NCBI GenBank assembly: GCA_910586675.1
Contig: CAJUJO010000003.1
Span: forward strand, 38,721 to 102,720
DNA length: 64,000 bases
From: an uncultured Christensenellaceae bacterium
Lineage (GTDB): Bacteria; Bacillota; Clostridia; Christensenellales; Borkfalkiaceae
Direction: 5' to 3'
Part shown: piece after piece, positions 26,339-37,199 of the stretch
How positions within the stretch are numbered: the first letter of the stretch is position 1
How the letters are laid out: every line of letters starts with the position of its first letter
Made by a program: the position numbers and the translations under genes
The notes under the pieces: model-generated
The model's database searches: none
Told to the model about the DNA's origin: nothing
The model's input: only the letters and a program-made list of their open reading frames with translations

Positions 26339-28978
26339 TTATTCTTCATACGCCTTTCCCGGAACGTAACCGGGAAGATCGAACAAAGCGCGCACCGTTT
26401 CGTGCGCTTCGACATGGAAACGCGTTCGCTGCCGCGCCGAGCAAATCGCAAAGCAATCGCCGAGTTCGGCATTGGAGATAAACGCGCGTTCCGTGTCGTT
26501 CAATCCCCCGACGTTCCTGTAAAGATTGGAAAGAATTTCGAGATCGGCGGGCGCAAGTCCGAATACAAACGAGTACTGTGAATTGTTTACAATCGCCGTC
26601 GTTTTGGCGATGACGCTTTCGTTCCCGAAAATATCGCTTAAATTTTGCGTTGCAAAGAAAATCGCTCCTTCGTATTTCCGTATCCGCTTGTACCACATGT
26701 AAACGAACTGCAAGGCAACGGGATATTCGGGATCGATGAAATTGTAGCCTTCGTCGATTAAGATAAACGGGTGAATCTTGTCGCCGTACCCGTTGCGGTT
26801 CAGTTCGCGGATATTGATAATCTGCATATCGAGATACCGCATTACGACGAGGATCTGCGCATTGGCTACCGTCTTATTCTTCGCGCCGAACAGCGACTGA
26901 AAATTAAACACGACGAATTTAGAATTGACTTCGAGCGTAGAAGCGCCGTTCCAAAGCGAAGAATACATGCCGCCTGCCGCAAACTTTTGAACGTATGTAT
27001 AAACGCGCTCCAAATTGGTTTTGCGCATTACCGTTAAATCCTCACGCTCCATTTCCTTTTCGACAATCGCCTTTAAGCTGTCGAACGTCGGAAAACGTTC
27101 GGGCGCAAAGCCTGTACAGTCGGTATCGTGCGTAATCCCCTCGTTTTCGTACATTAACCGTACAAGGTTGTTCAGCTCTTCGAATGCATCCTGCGCAATG
27201 CCCTTTAACGTGATTCGGAAAAAATCTTCTAAAAACTGCAAATGTGCATTAAAAACGACGTCGGGCGGGGCGACTTCCCCTTCGTCCGTCAATACGGGAT
27301 AGACGTGCAGCGGATTGATGCGCCCCTGCGTTGCATTCCCTATATCGAGAAACAACCCGCCCACGTTCTTCGCAAGCGTCTGATATTCGTTTTCGGGATC
27401 TAAAATAAAAATTCGGGCGTTCCCGGAATGAACGAGTGTAAGCAAGTCTTTTGAAAAATAAGACTTCCCTTGCCCCGACTTTCCGAAGATAACGCCGTTG
27501 CTGTTTACAAAATCCCGCCCGCGCTTCCATATATCGAGAATTACGGGATAAAAATCCCAACCGAGCGTATATCCTTCAACGTCTAAAATGTTCGAAAACA
27601 CAAACGGAAAAATTGCCGCGAGCGAATCGGAATTGATTCCGCGCTCGAACGCTTTCAACTTCGGACGGCGCGCCACGGTAGATTTGGCGAACCCGTCGAA
27701 CTGTCTGCCGAGCAGGTAACTCAACCGAAAGCCGTTCGTCGTAAGTTCTCTTCGGATTTCTTTGCGGAACGTTGCGTTATCCTTTTTTGTGTTATTCATG
27801 CCCGTTATCGTCAACGTGCAATCGAAGAGCAGTTCGTTTTCGTTCTGTATTCTCGATTGCAGCGCGTTCATCGTTTCGATATGCGTATCTTGACTGCGCA
27901 TTTCGGAAAGTTTCGCCGCCCCGCGCGATGCGCTTTCGATTACGGCGCGATCGATTCGCTTGATCGCCTTTCCCTTGTCTACGGGTTTAATCGTTAAAAC
28001 GACTTTCGTATTATCGATATTGAAAATATTCGCCCCCCAAGCGTTTGCTACGTACAGCGGATAATCTTTCACCGCAATCGTAAAAGCGTAAACGTCGTCC
28101 ACCGTATAACCTGCCAAACCGAATTTTACTTTATTCGGCTTCACGTAATCGGCAAGTTCGGAAACTTCCACGCCGTCCACTTCCCGCTCGTCGAAAGCAC
28201 GGGTATAGCAATACTTAAAAAACACCGCTGTTTCCCGCGCGTCCAGCATTGCGGAATCCAAGCCTGCGGAATCCAACCCCGCACGGCAAGCGTCCACTTG
28301 ATTCAAAAGTGCGTTCTCCCGCTCCTCGTACAGCGCAATGTAATAACACGGCCGAAACAGCGGCTTTACGTTGTTCACATGATCGATCTGTTCCAATCGG
28401 CTCTGCAAAATCGCGCACTTAATCGAATCGCCCTCTTCCCGCTCTTCGGTTATCTTTTCAAAAAGTCCGGCGGCGACGTCATCGTACTGTATCGGACGAT
28501 CCAGCTTGATAAGCTGAATCACGGAAGATTGGCTTAAACCGTTCAAGACGCGCGCAAACGCCGAAATGCGCCTGTCTTGTTCATCCTCGTCCAAAAGTCC
28601 GAAGTCTACGCTCCCGACCTCTACGACCGCGCCGAAATACCCGTCGTATTCGATAACGCCGCTTTCACGTATCGCTCTGAACGGAATCAGTTCGTCCGTG
28701 CTCCCGCGCTTCACGCCTTTTCGGTACGATTTGCGCACTGCGCAATAACGCAATAAATAGCCGATTTCCGCATACGTCCTGTCCTCGTCCTCGCCGATGA
28801 ACATAACAACACAAAAAATAAGATATACGGCAAGTAAGATCCAACGGTCGGAAAAATTGGAAAGCAATATTAAAACCGCGACGATGAGCATAATGCCGAT
28901 CAGAAGCAAATCGAGCATGGAAAGCCGTTTGAAAACCGCTATCTTCATTCTGCTGTTTTTGGGAATAATCCGTTCCAT
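26339..28978 (-). CDS. virB4: VirB4-family conjugation ATPase with N-terminal PrgI-like part
   Basis: This ATPase powers a type IV secretion channel. The 879-residue product opens with two membrane segments (about 20-65) resembling a fused PrgI domain, then the CagE/VirB4 domain, Walker A GKSGQGKS, the ILDPENEYQTLAKN stretch, and Walker B FILIDEGYNF followed by FFATQNLSDI. It follows the TrbL-like gene by 6 bases. From memory, pilin, membrane protein and ATPase in this order resemble the families first named in Mycoplasma ICEs (Mbov_0395, 0396, 0397). The gene looks intact although the rest of the element is not. Confidence 0.9.
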   Translation of the reverse strand: MERIIPKNSRMKIAVFKRLSMLDLLLIGIMLIVAVLILLSNFSDRWILLAVYLIFCVVMFIGEDEDRTYAEIGYLLRYCAVRKSYRKGVKRGSTDELIPFRAIRESGVIEYDGYFGAVVEVGSVDFGLLDEDEQDRRISAFARVLNGLSQSSVIQLIKLDRPIQYDDVAAGLFEKITEEREEGDSIKCAILQSRLEQIDHVNNVKPLFRPCYYIALYEERENALLNQVDACRAGLDSAGLDSAMLDARETAVFFKYCYTRAFDEREVDGVEVSELADYVKPNKVKFGLAGYTVDDVYAFTIAVKDYPLYVANAWGANIFNIDNTKVVLTIKPVDKGKAIKRIDRAVIESASRGAAKLSEMRSQDTHIETMNALQSRIQNENELLFDCTLTITGMNNTKKDNATFRKEIRRELTTNGFRLSYLLGRQFDGFAKSTVARRPKLKAFERGINSDSLAAIFPFVFSNILDVEGYTLGWDFYPVILDIWKRGRDFVNSNGVIFGKSGQGKSYFSKDLLTLVHSGNARIFILDPENEYQTLAKNVGGLFLDIGNATQGRINPLHVYPVLTDEGEVAPPDVVFNAHLQFLEDFFRITLKGIAQDAFEELNNLVRLMYENEGITHDTDCTGFAPERFPTFDSLKAIVEKEMEREDLTVMRKTNLERVYTYVQKFAAGGMYSSLWNGASTLEVNSKFVVFNFQSLFGAKNKTVANAQILVVMRYLDMQIINIRELNRNGYGDKIHPFILIDEGYNFIDPEYPVALQFVYMWYKRIRKYEGAIFFATQNLSDIFGNESVIAKTTAIVNNSQYSFVFGLAPADLEILSNLYRNVGGLNDTERAFISNAELGDCFAICSARQRTRFHVEAHETVRALFDLPGYVPGKAYEE

Positions 28979-28984
28979 AGTCTT

Positions 28985-30733
28985 TTACTTATTTCCTTTT
29001 TTTGTGTTATCGTTTTTGAACGCGCCCGATTTATTCCCGGTTCCGCCCGCACGCAAATTACCGTTCGTGGGCCGAATCCCCCGCGCATCGTCCTTGGCCG
29101 CGTTCACATTCGCATTGTTGCCCGGTTCGTGCAACACGTGCGGCTGCATCATATCGAGCTTGCTACCCCGTTCGCCGCCGTTTTGGTATGCGGAAGAATT
29201 TCCGCCCATACGCCCGAGCGTACGAACGAACGCCGCGCCGCGGCTGCCTGCATAACCTTGTCCGCCCATTCTTTCGCCTACGGCGTTCACCCCGCGAAAC
29301 ATTTGGGGGAATACGCCGACGCGCTGTCTTCCGTAACGGTTGGTTCCGCCGATCGTCGCGCGCTTTGCCCCCATGGCCATACGCCCGATTCCGAGCGCGC
29401 CTACCGCGCCGAGCCGTACGCCGCTCGTTATCATCGCGAACGACTGCATTGCTTCCCGCCCTTCGTCCGCAGACGTTCCGAGGATCCTCGCGATCAACGT
29501 TTGGCTTGCGTTCATGCACATTGCCCCGCCGAGCAGCAACAGCATTTTGAAAATCGATACCGCTTTATCGTTCAAAACGCCCGATTCGGTCAAGTACTGC
29601 AAATTGGCGGCAAAGTCTGCGCTCATAATAAAGTTGCCGAGCATGAAAAACACGTTAATGGCAATCACTGCACCGAAAGCGACCAATAGCTTAGACATAA
29701 ACGTTTCTCGCCATGCTCGGAACCGCGCGCCGTCATCAAGCGGAATCGTGCCGCATACGAGCGGCATGCAGATCAGCAACACGATAATGTCGTAAATCCT
29801 TTTTACAAGTCCCACCGACAGCATAAACATGGAAATCAGCATAACCACCGCCACAAGGTACGCTGTAAACAAATTAAACGCTTCCAACCGCACCATAGGC
29901 TTCCACCCGTTTTGATAACCTTGGTCGGACTGCTCGAACAGTCCGATCCAATCCTTTTCATGCACGCCGAATACTTCGTCCGGCGACATAGACCATGCTA
30001 TATCTTTCGCGGAATATTTCTCACTTGTGTTCTCCTTTTTTTCCCAACCTGATACTATAATCGGTTGATTTGTAATAGGATCTCTTAAATAATCGTAATA
30101 CGGCTCCTGTTTTTTCTTGTATTTTGGAATAGTATCGCCGTTTTCATCTTTAATTAAATTTCCTGCCGCATCGGTTTCATATAACGGATTCCCGTTTTCA
30201 TCGGTTTCTTGTACTTTATTTCCGTATTCGTCGAGATAATCGGTAATTCGATATTTTACTTTTGATTCATCGAGAACATAAGATTGCTCAACGGATAAAT
30301 CGAATAAATTCTGCGACAGGGTTTTGTTTTCTGCTGGCGCAATGACGCTGTTTACCGCGTTCAGAAGCATGCTTGTAAACGCGATAAACATGAAAACGAA
30401 AAAGATACAAACGACGGACGAAAAGATCGCCATGCACCCCTGCCCAAGCGTAGCGGCATGGGAAACGGGCTCGCCGCCCGTTTTGAATTTTACGATATTC
30501 TTAACCGTTTTGACCGCCACGCTCGCGCCCGCGATAATCACCGCCAAAAGGCAAAGTCCAAGCAGAACCTTTGTAGAAACCGCGCTTTCCGCAAACACTT
30601 CTAAAAGCGTTTTATTGCCCTCTCCCACTGCCTGCGTACCCGTAAGAATATTAAATATCGCGCCGATCGTATCGATAAAATCGTACAGCCAAAATAAAAG
30701 CTGCGCGAACATTTTTTCTATTACAATTCCCAT
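28985..30733 (-). CDS. TrbL/VirB6-like conjugation membrane protein
   Basis: The 582-residue product has about seven membrane segments: three in residues 1-130, a long polar loop (about 140-285) with repeated DENGNPLYETDAAGNLIKDE-type acidic stretches, three or four more in 285-410, then a glycine- and arginine-rich disordered tail. This is the usual pattern of VirB6/TrbL inner-membrane channel parts in Gram-positive ICEs. It begins 3 bases after the pilin-like gene stop and precedes virB4, so the three form one unit. Confidence 0.8.
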   Translation of the reverse strand: MGIVIEKMFAQLLFWLYDFIDTIGAIFNILTGTQAVGEGNKTLLEVFAESAVSTKVLLGLCLLAVIIAGASVAVKTVKNIVKFKTGGEPVSHAATLGQGCMAIFSSVVCIFFVFMFIAFTSMLLNAVNSVIAPAENKTLSQNLFDLSVEQSYVLDESKVKYRITDYLDEYGNKVQETDENGNPLYETDAAGNLIKDENGDTIPKYKKKQEPYYDYLRDPITNQPIIVSGWEKKENTSEKYSAKDIAWSMSPDEVFGVHEKDWIGLFEQSDQGYQNGWKPMVRLEAFNLFTAYLVAVVMLISMFMLSVGLVKRIYDIIVLLICMPLVCGTIPLDDGARFRAWRETFMSKLLVAFGAVIAINVFFMLGNFIMSADFAANLQYLTESGVLNDKAVSIFKMLLLLGGAMCMNASQTLIARILGTSADEGREAMQSFAMITSGVRLGAVGALGIGRMAMGAKRATIGGTNRYGRQRVGVFPQMFRGVNAVGERMGGQGYAGSRGAAFVRTLGRMGGNSSAYQNGGERGSKLDMMQPHVLHEPGNNANVNAAKDDARGIRPTNGNLRAGGTGNKSGAFKNDNTKKGNK

Positions 30734-30736
30734 AAG

Positions 30737-31069
30737 TTAAAATAAGCTCCTTACGATCCACGCGAAGTCGGGAACGTCGTTATCGAACCACGACTGAAAA
30801 CATGCGATGATAACGGGTACGAGCGACGCCACCAAAAACACAACGATAATCCCCACAAAGATGCCGACAATAAAGTTCTTTGCCTGTTTTAGCTTCTGCT
30901 CGTCGCCGGATTGCGCTGCAAGTATGTATTTCACACCCGCGACAAGCGCGAAAACGGCTGCCGCCGCGCCTAAAACGCCCAAGAGCGGTCCCCACCACTG
31001 ACCGAGGAACGATTCGAGAAGTCTGCCGACGTTATCGAAGTTGCCGGCAAGTAAGTTTGTAAGTTTCAT
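30737..31069 (-). CDS. Pilin-like conjugal transfer protein (VirB2 type)
   Basis: A 110-residue protein with two strong membrane segments (about 32-50 and 65-92) around a short charged loop (SGDEQKLKQAKN), the VirB2/pilin-like layout. It stands just before the TrbL-like gene. Family assignment is by topology and order. Confidence 0.75.
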   Translation of the reverse strand: MKLTNLLAGNFDNVGRLLESFLGQWWGPLLGVLGAAAAVFALVAGVKYILAAQSGDEQKLKQAKNFIVGIFVGIIVVFLVASLVPVIIACFQSWFDNDVPDFAWIVRSLF

Positions 31070-31127
31070 AATACTTTCTCCTAAAAAATTTTTTTATATA
31101 TATCATCGGCGCGATTGCGCCGTTATT

Positions 31128-34100
31128 TCAGAAGCGGTTGCGGCGGAATCTGAATACGACCAACGCGCATATCCCGACGAGCGTCAATGTCGCGGCAACC
31201 GCGATCAGCGCGACGGACGCAGGACTTAGGTAATTCAATTCAAACACATATTCGGTAACGTTTCCCACGTCGTCGGTGCAGACAAGCCTGTAACTGCCGA
31301 TTGCCGTAAGCTCTGCAAAACTTTGCATTCGGAACGCTTTTTCCTCGCCGTTCAAATACAGCTTGTACGTTAAAGCGCTTTTGTTGGGATTGGAAATTTT
31401 AATGCTTTTTCCCGTGTTTTCAAAATCGAGCGTCGGCGCGACGTTATCTACTTCGAGCGCAAGCTCCCAAACGGTTTCTCCGCTTTCAAATAAAAGAACG
31501 TAGCAGCCGCTTTCCGTAAGCGTTAAATTACCGTCATCGATTCTTACGTTAAACACCGCGCCGTCCTTTACAACCGAAACGGTATCATATGCGCTAACGC
31601 AAAGCGAATAACTGCGCGCCCGCTTCGGAACAATCGTCCACGCATACGCTTCCACGTTTCCGCAATCGTCCGTTACCGTCAACACATAATCCCCTGCGGC
31701 CGCAAGTTCTCCGCGCGCATATGCGCTTTCCTGCCCGTTAAAAGACAGTTTCGCATTCACCTCTTCGCCGAACTGAAACGATACCGTACCCGTTATAACG
31801 CGCCCGTCAGATAAATCCACGCTCGGCGCGACGTCAACGTGCAGATCGATTTCAAACGTTACGTTTGCGACGTTCCCAACCGCATCGCGAACGGATAAAA
31901 GATAAACCCCTTCCGCATCGAGTACCGTACCGCTTTTTACCTCGACTTTATCGCCGCCGTTCAGACGGTAATACGCAGCCGTATGACCGTCAAATTCGAC
32001 CGTTACAGGCGAATTGGTTACACCGCCTGTTACTACTCCTATAAGCTCGATTTCGGGCGCAGTGAGGTCTATTTCGAGCCGAAACGTTATTTCGTTCCCC
32101 TGCATATCGCGCGCATAGACCTCATATATCCCCTCCGCCTTGATTCTCGTATCCGCGCCGTATTCTGCTCCGTCTTGGCCGCGAATATAAAACGCTTTCA
32201 TTTCTTCATCGAGCGTTATCGAAAGCCATGTTTTAGAAACATAAATTCCGTTCTCCATGACATATACGCCGTTCACCGTCAAAGATACGTCTTTGTTGAT
32301 CATGATTTCCGTTTCCGAAACGTTTCCCAAAACGTCTATAACACGCACGGTATACCTTCCCGAAGCCGTAAGCCACGCCCCGGTGTAATCGGAAAAAGTC
32401 GTTCCGTTGTAACTGACTTTTATTTTTGCTTCCGTTTCATCGCAGACGACACGAAACGATTCATTCGTAATTGCCGCGCCTACATACTCTTTGCCGCTTT
32501 CCGTTATAATTCGAATTGGCGGCGCTGTTTTATCGATTACAAACGTAAATGCCGCGACGTTCCCCGCGACGTCGGTAATCTGCACGTAATAAGTTCCCTC
32601 TGCGGTTATTCTTTTTGTGTTATCGACAAGCGCGCCTTCCTCGGTTTCTATCGTAAAAGCGGTGTACGCTTCGAGGGCTGTAACCTGTATCCACGAACGC
32701 GAACATACAACCCCGTTTAATTCCGTGTACGTTCCGTCTATCCGATACTGCACCTCTCGGTCGATTATCACCGTAATGACAATCGAGTTTCCGACGCGAT
32801 CGGTCAACTTAAAGGAATATGTTCCCGCCTCATTGAGTTCGCCGCCGTCGTACACAACATACCCGTTGTTTCCTTGTGAATATACAATCGAAACATTTTC
32901 CTCTTCACAAGAAACGCAAAACGCATCTTTTATCCTCGCGCCGTCCGTTAAGTTCTCACCGCTCTGTGCCGTAATTAAGGGTACGGGCGGCAACTTGTCT
33001 ATTATCAAAACAAGCGACATTTCATTCCCGTACATGTCTTTTGCATAAATCCGATACGTTCCGTCCGTATCTAATTTTTGACCGTTTACTACGGTCAACC
33101 CGTTCGACGCGATTACGTCAAACTGCGACCACGGCTCGACCAGCGTAAACACAAAATTGCCGCGCGTTATGTAACTCCCGTCTTCTAAAAGCGCATACGT
33201 TCCGTCAAGGGTATAGCTGACGCTGTTATCCAACGTAACGACAAAAGTAAGCTCGTTCCGCGCTTCATCGTAAACGGTAAACACATACGTACCGTCCGAC
33301 GTGATGAGCGATTCGCGCATATACTGAATTTCTGATACCGCGCCTTGTTTTTTATAAAATGCTTTGTACCCGCTTTCTTTCCATGTAATATAGAAGTTCT
33401 GCGTTGTAACCGTTTCGGGCGAAACGACAGCGCCGCGTTCGGTAAAGATTTCGACAATCGGCAATATTCCGTCGATTTCGAACGTGTATTCGGAAAACAA
33501 ATTTCTGTCCGACGTAACATACAGTAAGACTTTGTATACAGCCGTCGTTTCGGGAGCCGCCGTAATGCGCAAGGTGTTCCCCGATATACCTTGCGTCAGT
33601 TCGTAAAGCTCGGCAACGATCCATTCGCCGCCTGCCTTTTTATAGAGCTCGGCGGTTACAGTTGCATCGTAAATTACGCTAACGTCGTTCTTCGTCAGTC
33701 CGCCGTCTTTTACGCCCCGAAGCGTCGCGGCGGGCAGTCCTTTCATATAAAAAATCGGTTCCGTTCTTACCTTGCGCCCGTACAGATCGCTGAACTCGAA
33801 AACATACTTCCCGCCCACGTTCATGCGGTATACAAGATTTTCCGCGCAAACAGCCGTATTAAACGAATCAACGTATAACCGTTCTTCCGAGCCGTCAAAA
33901 TGTATTTTATAAAATCCGATTTCGGCTATTCCGTTCGGACTGTCGTTTAGAACTATGGTAAACGTGCACGCCGTTTCATTGGTAAGCGAAGTATGCTTTA
34001 ACGTAGGCGCTTCTCCCGCTATGTAAATTACAAACTCCAACATATTTCGGGAACGGTCATAAACCGTTATCGTATACGCTCCATAATAACCGTTTTCATA

Positions 34101-36608
34101 GCACAAAATCGGCAGTTCATCGCCCGAAACATATCTACCATCAAGATTGCGCCCCGAAATTATAATCATCGTAAAAGCGTCGATATTATCCATCAACGCC
34201 TGTACCGTAAATTCCGTATAGCGCATCGCCGCCGTGTTCTCGTTTACAAACGTCTGATTAAACGTTATGACCTCGTTTTCTCCGCTTCCATATGTAACCT
34301 CTGCGATTAAATCGGGCTGCTGCATATCGAGGAATATTAGATACCTTTCAAGGTTTCCGCATACGTCGCTTTCCGTTATCAAATACCAGCCCTGTTCGTT
34401 GACTACGGAATAAAACGGATCACCGTATCGAAGCGTAATCTCCTGTCCTTCCCGGATCGTTATCCCGTCCGAAATAAAACGAATCGAAGCCGTAGACCTG
34501 TTTCCGTCCACAATGCTTGCCGGCGTTTCAAGGCATTGATCTCTTAACGCCAACATGTAACGCATGTCCGAATATGCGGATAGCAGCGATGGCAGCCGCG
34601 TCAACTGCGACGTTAAAGCGTCCGCCCGCGTGATGCCGTTCGCGTCCGTGGGGTTATTGGGTTTCGCGCCGTTCTTACCTATAATCTTCCTATCGCCGAT
34701 ATTTTTGCGCGCATATTTATCAACTACCGCATCGAGTTCGGCTCTGTCAGTATATATCTGCCTTGCATTCTCATTCGTTGCCGTTACATAATTCCAGCTT
34801 CTCCCGCCGTCCAGCTCTATAACGCGGCATTCCCATTCTTTCCGAACAGCGTAATTTAAGGCGTATTCATATTTCGAAAACGAATATGCGCCGTAACAAC
34901 TCGCATAATTTTTCTGCGAAAGATTGACGACGTAATACGACGGCGTGAAGTAGGTATTGAAAACGCTTTCCGCATTTCCGAACGTTTCCCTGTACGCATG
35001 ATTGACGGTAACCCAGTTCGAAGTATTCCCCAGCTCGTCTATCACGCGCATTCTCCAAACTCCGTTTCCGTTTTCGCCACCGCCTAAGGTTACAGACGCA
35101 CCGTTATGACGCTGTACATTTCCGCCGTTTTTCGTGTATTCCCAACTTGCGACTTGCCCGTATTTATCTCGCGCCGTCATTGTAAACATCGTATTGGTAT
35201 AAGAACGGTAACTGTTAATAACGGGCGCGCTTTTATCGATCGTAAAGCGATAATTTACCGTATTGCCCGCTTCATCGGTAACGCGCAACGTATAACTGCC
35301 CTCGGACGTAAACTTTCGCCCGGTTGAAAATTCCGTTCCCGGTGTCGGCGGATAGATTGCTTCCGTCGTATAACCGTACAGCGCAGTTGCGTTGGTTTCC
35401 GCATCTGAAAAGCTCACAGTTACGTCTTGTTTGGTATGCGTGCCGTCCGATACCGATACTGTAACGACGGGCGCGGTTTTATCGATCGTAAACGTATAAC
35501 TTGAACGATTCCCGGCACGGTCGGTTATCGTGATCAGATATTTTCCATTCTCGGAAAATTCCGTTCCGCTTGAAAACTGACTTGTTGCCTGTGCGGGATA
35601 TTCTCCATTTACGGATCGAGAATATTTTGCCGTGATTTCATCGCCCTCATTTGCAAGCTGTGAACTTACAGCCGTGAACTCTTCCGTCCACGTCGCTTTA
35701 ACGGTCTGTTTCGTAATCCCGCCGTTACCAACACCCGATAGGGTTAAAGTCGGCGCGCTCTTATCGATCGTAAACCGTTTTACCCTTGTCAACCCTGCAT
35801 TATCCGTAATTTTAAGCGTGTAATTCCCCGGTTCGGTAAATGTTCCCGAATGGCTCACACTTTGAAAAGAATTTTCGGTAAATTCCCCCGACGTACTGCG
35901 ACAATATTCTGCCGTTTTGATTCCGCTGACGTTATCGGTGCATGTATACGTTACGCTACTATTGGTATATCCGTTATCCCCGCAAGACAATCTTGCGTTG
36001 GGCGCAACACTGTCCACTTTGAAAGTTGCAAACGCCTGTATGTAATAAATATTTGTTCTTCCGTATTCCCTAACTTCTTCCTGCCTTACGATTTCGATTT
36101 GAAATTCGCCGTCGCCGGCTGCATGATCGTATCTGTTCCCATATCCCACCTTCAATATCCCGCCACCCGACGTTCTTTTTACAGTGTAATTGGAATTTTC
36201 GGGGAGTGAAATATAAAAGTCATTCATGGGAATATATTCACCGCGATTTGCATGTACTTCGGGGGGCGCCATATAGAGCACACTTAACGAAATGTATTTA
36301 TTTCTCCATGTATACGATTTTGCCGTTCCCGTTTGAAAGATGTTTTGATCGTTTGTATTTCCGTTATAGTAAACCGCGTCTGTATACGAAAACGTCAATA
36401 ATACGGCTTGTTCCGATGCGCCCGTACGCAAAATCGAATCGGAAAATTCAACGGGACCATTTGTATTAGATTGCCCGCTGCCGTCTGCACGCATCGTCGA
36501 AAGATTAGAAAACACGCACAGAAATGCAAGCACAATTATCGCACCCGTTATAATTTTGAATTTTATGCCGCGACTTTTCCAACGCCCGAAAACGTCTTTC
36601 TTTCCCAT
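31128..36608 (-). CDS. Giant Ig-repeat surface protein of the conjugative module
   Basis: The 1826-residue product has an N-terminal signal or anchor segment (about 18-36), an outside region made mostly of bacterial Ig-like repeats of about 65-80 residues, and a C-terminal membrane segment with a basic tail (FRFRRNRF). Repeats end in FTIDKTAP-like turns; many contain AGNxxxYxFTID. A non-repeat block lies at about 510-750. In the second half, repeats alternate with a variant carrying DGTYxxLxDGxYxxRxW. There is no LPxTG sorting signal. It sits directly upstream of the pilin-like gene, so a role in mating contact or adhesion is likely but unproven. Confidence 0.8.
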   Translation of the reverse strand: MGKKDVFGRWKSRGIKFKIITGAIIVLAFLCVFSNLSTMRADGSGQSNTNGPVEFSDSILRTGASEQAVLLTFSYTDAVYYNGNTNDQNIFQTGTAKSYTWRNKYISLSVLYMAPPEVHANRGEYIPMNDFYISLPENSNYTVKRTSGGGILKVGYGNRYDHAAGDGEFQIEIVRQEEVREYGRTNIYYIQAFATFKVDSVAPNARLSCGDNGYTNSSVTYTCTDNVSGIKTAEYCRSTSGEFTENSFQSVSHSGTFTEPGNYTLKITDNAGLTRVKRFTIDKSAPTLTLSGVGNGGITKQTVKATWTEEFTAVSSQLANEGDEITAKYSRSVNGEYPAQATSQFSSGTEFSENGKYLITITDRAGNRSSYTFTIDKTAPVVTVSVSDGTHTKQDVTVSFSDAETNATALYGYTTEAIYPPTPGTEFSTGRKFTSEGSYTLRVTDEAGNTVNYRFTIDKSAPVINSYRSYTNTMFTMTARDKYGQVASWEYTKNGGNVQRHNGASVTLGGGENGNGVWRMRVIDELGNTSNWVTVNHAYRETFGNAESVFNTYFTPSYYVVNLSQKNYASCYGAYSFSKYEYALNYAVRKEWECRVIELDGGRSWNYVTATNENARQIYTDRAELDAVVDKYARKNIGDRKIIGKNGAKPNNPTDANGITRADALTSQLTRLPSLLSAYSDMRYMLALRDQCLETPASIVDGNRSTASIRFISDGITIREGQEITLRYGDPFYSVVNEQGWYLITESDVCGNLERYLIFLDMQQPDLIAEVTYGSGENEVITFNQTFVNENTAAMRYTEFTVQALMDNIDAFTMIIISGRNLDGRYVSGDELPILCYENGYYGAYTITVYDRSRNMLEFVIYIAGEAPTLKHTSLTNETACTFTIVLNDSPNGIAEIGFYKIHFDGSEERLYVDSFNTAVCAENLVYRMNVGGKYVFEFSDLYGRKVRTEPIFYMKGLPAATLRGVKDGGLTKNDVSVIYDATVTAELYKKAGGEWIVAELYELTQGISGNTLRITAAPETTAVYKVLLYVTSDRNLFSEYTFEIDGILPIVEIFTERGAVVSPETVTTQNFYITWKESGYKAFYKKQGAVSEIQYMRESLITSDGTYVFTVYDEARNELTFVVTLDNSVSYTLDGTYALLEDGSYITRGNFVFTLVEPWSQFDVIASNGLTVVNGQKLDTDGTYRIYAKDMYGNEMSLVLIIDKLPPVPLITAQSGENLTDGARIKDAFCVSCEEENVSIVYSQGNNGYVVYDGGELNEAGTYSFKLTDRVGNSIVITVIIDREVQYRIDGTYTELNGVVCSRSWIQVTALEAYTAFTIETEEGALVDNTKRITAEGTYYVQITDVAGNVAAFTFVIDKTAPPIRIITESGKEYVGAAITNESFRVVCDETEAKIKVSYNGTTFSDYTGAWLTASGRYTVRVIDVLGNVSETEIMINKDVSLTVNGVYVMENGIYVSKTWLSITLDEEMKAFYIRGQDGAEYGADTRIKAEGIYEVYARDMQGNEITFRLEIDLTAPEIELIGVVTGGVTNSPVTVEFDGHTAAYYRLNGGDKVEVKSGTVLDAEGVYLLSVRDAVGNVANVTFEIDLHVDVAPSVDLSDGRVITGTVSFQFGEEVNAKLSFNGQESAYARGELAAAGDYVLTVTDDCGNVEAYAWTIVPKRARSYSLCVSAYDTVSVVKDGAVFNVRIDDGNLTLTESGCYVLLFESGETVWELALEVDNVAPTLDFENTGKSIKISNPNKSALTYKLYLNGEEKAFRMQSFAELTAIGSYRLVCTDDVGNVTEYVFELNYLSPASVALIAVAATLTLVGICALVVFRFRRNRF

Positions 36609-36619
36609 ATCTTCCCTCT

Positions 36620-37198
36620 TTACTCTGCCGCCATACCGTACGCCTTTTCGTAGGAAATTTCCCTTTCATGCTGCTGTACGGTTTTTAAGAAGTTTGCGCT
36701 TTCCTGCCGACAAATTGCGCAAATCGCCGATTGTGCCGTATAGATCAAGTTCGTCCGCGCTCGCCTGCGCCGCTTCGCTTCGATCTTTCGGTGCTTATCG
36801 TTTATTGCATAACGCCGCGGCTCGTGTGTTTCGGAATGTAATATATCCTTGCACATTCCCAACACTACGTTTCCTATGCGCGCTTTGTAATCACTTTTCA
36901 ACCGCTCGAAATAATCGACGTTTTTCATGTCGATATATTGAATCGGCATTGATTTGTTTCGTGTATGTTCGTTCATCATCGCGGCTATATCTTCGGCGCG
37001 CATACGTTTCCCGTCTATATATCCGAGCTTTCCGCTTGCGGCAAGTCCTTTCACTTCCCGCTCAACACGCGCCAATTCTTTCAGCATTTGTTTATGCGCC
37101 GACGAAGCGCGTAGATCGGAACGTATCAGAAGCGCAGCTATACGATCGATTTCGGGACGCAACTCTTTCAAGTTCGGCGAATTATATTGTAACCGCCC
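36620..37198 (-). pseudogene. 5'-truncated gene of the conjugative element, unknown function
   Basis: About 190 residues remain, rich in charged helices (ELARVEREVKGLAASGKLGY, then KHRKIEAKRRRRARTN). The frame is open back to about 37198 with no start or ribosome binding site, and meets the IS3 remnant there, so the N terminus has been lost. It precedes the Ig-repeat gene by 11 bases. I do not recognise the family; a mobilisation or DNA-processing role is only a guess from context. Confidence 0.55.
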
Positions 37199-37199
37199 A

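Noticed and set aside
26331..32620. Repeated AACACAAAA motif across the conjugation genes
   Set aside because: Most copies are simply Asn-Thr-Lys codons in the coding frames; spacing is irregular.
36620..37198. Complete mobilisation protein gene starting at TTG 37171
   Set aside because: The frame continues upstream to the IS3 junction and there is no ribosome binding site, so a 5' truncation is more likely.
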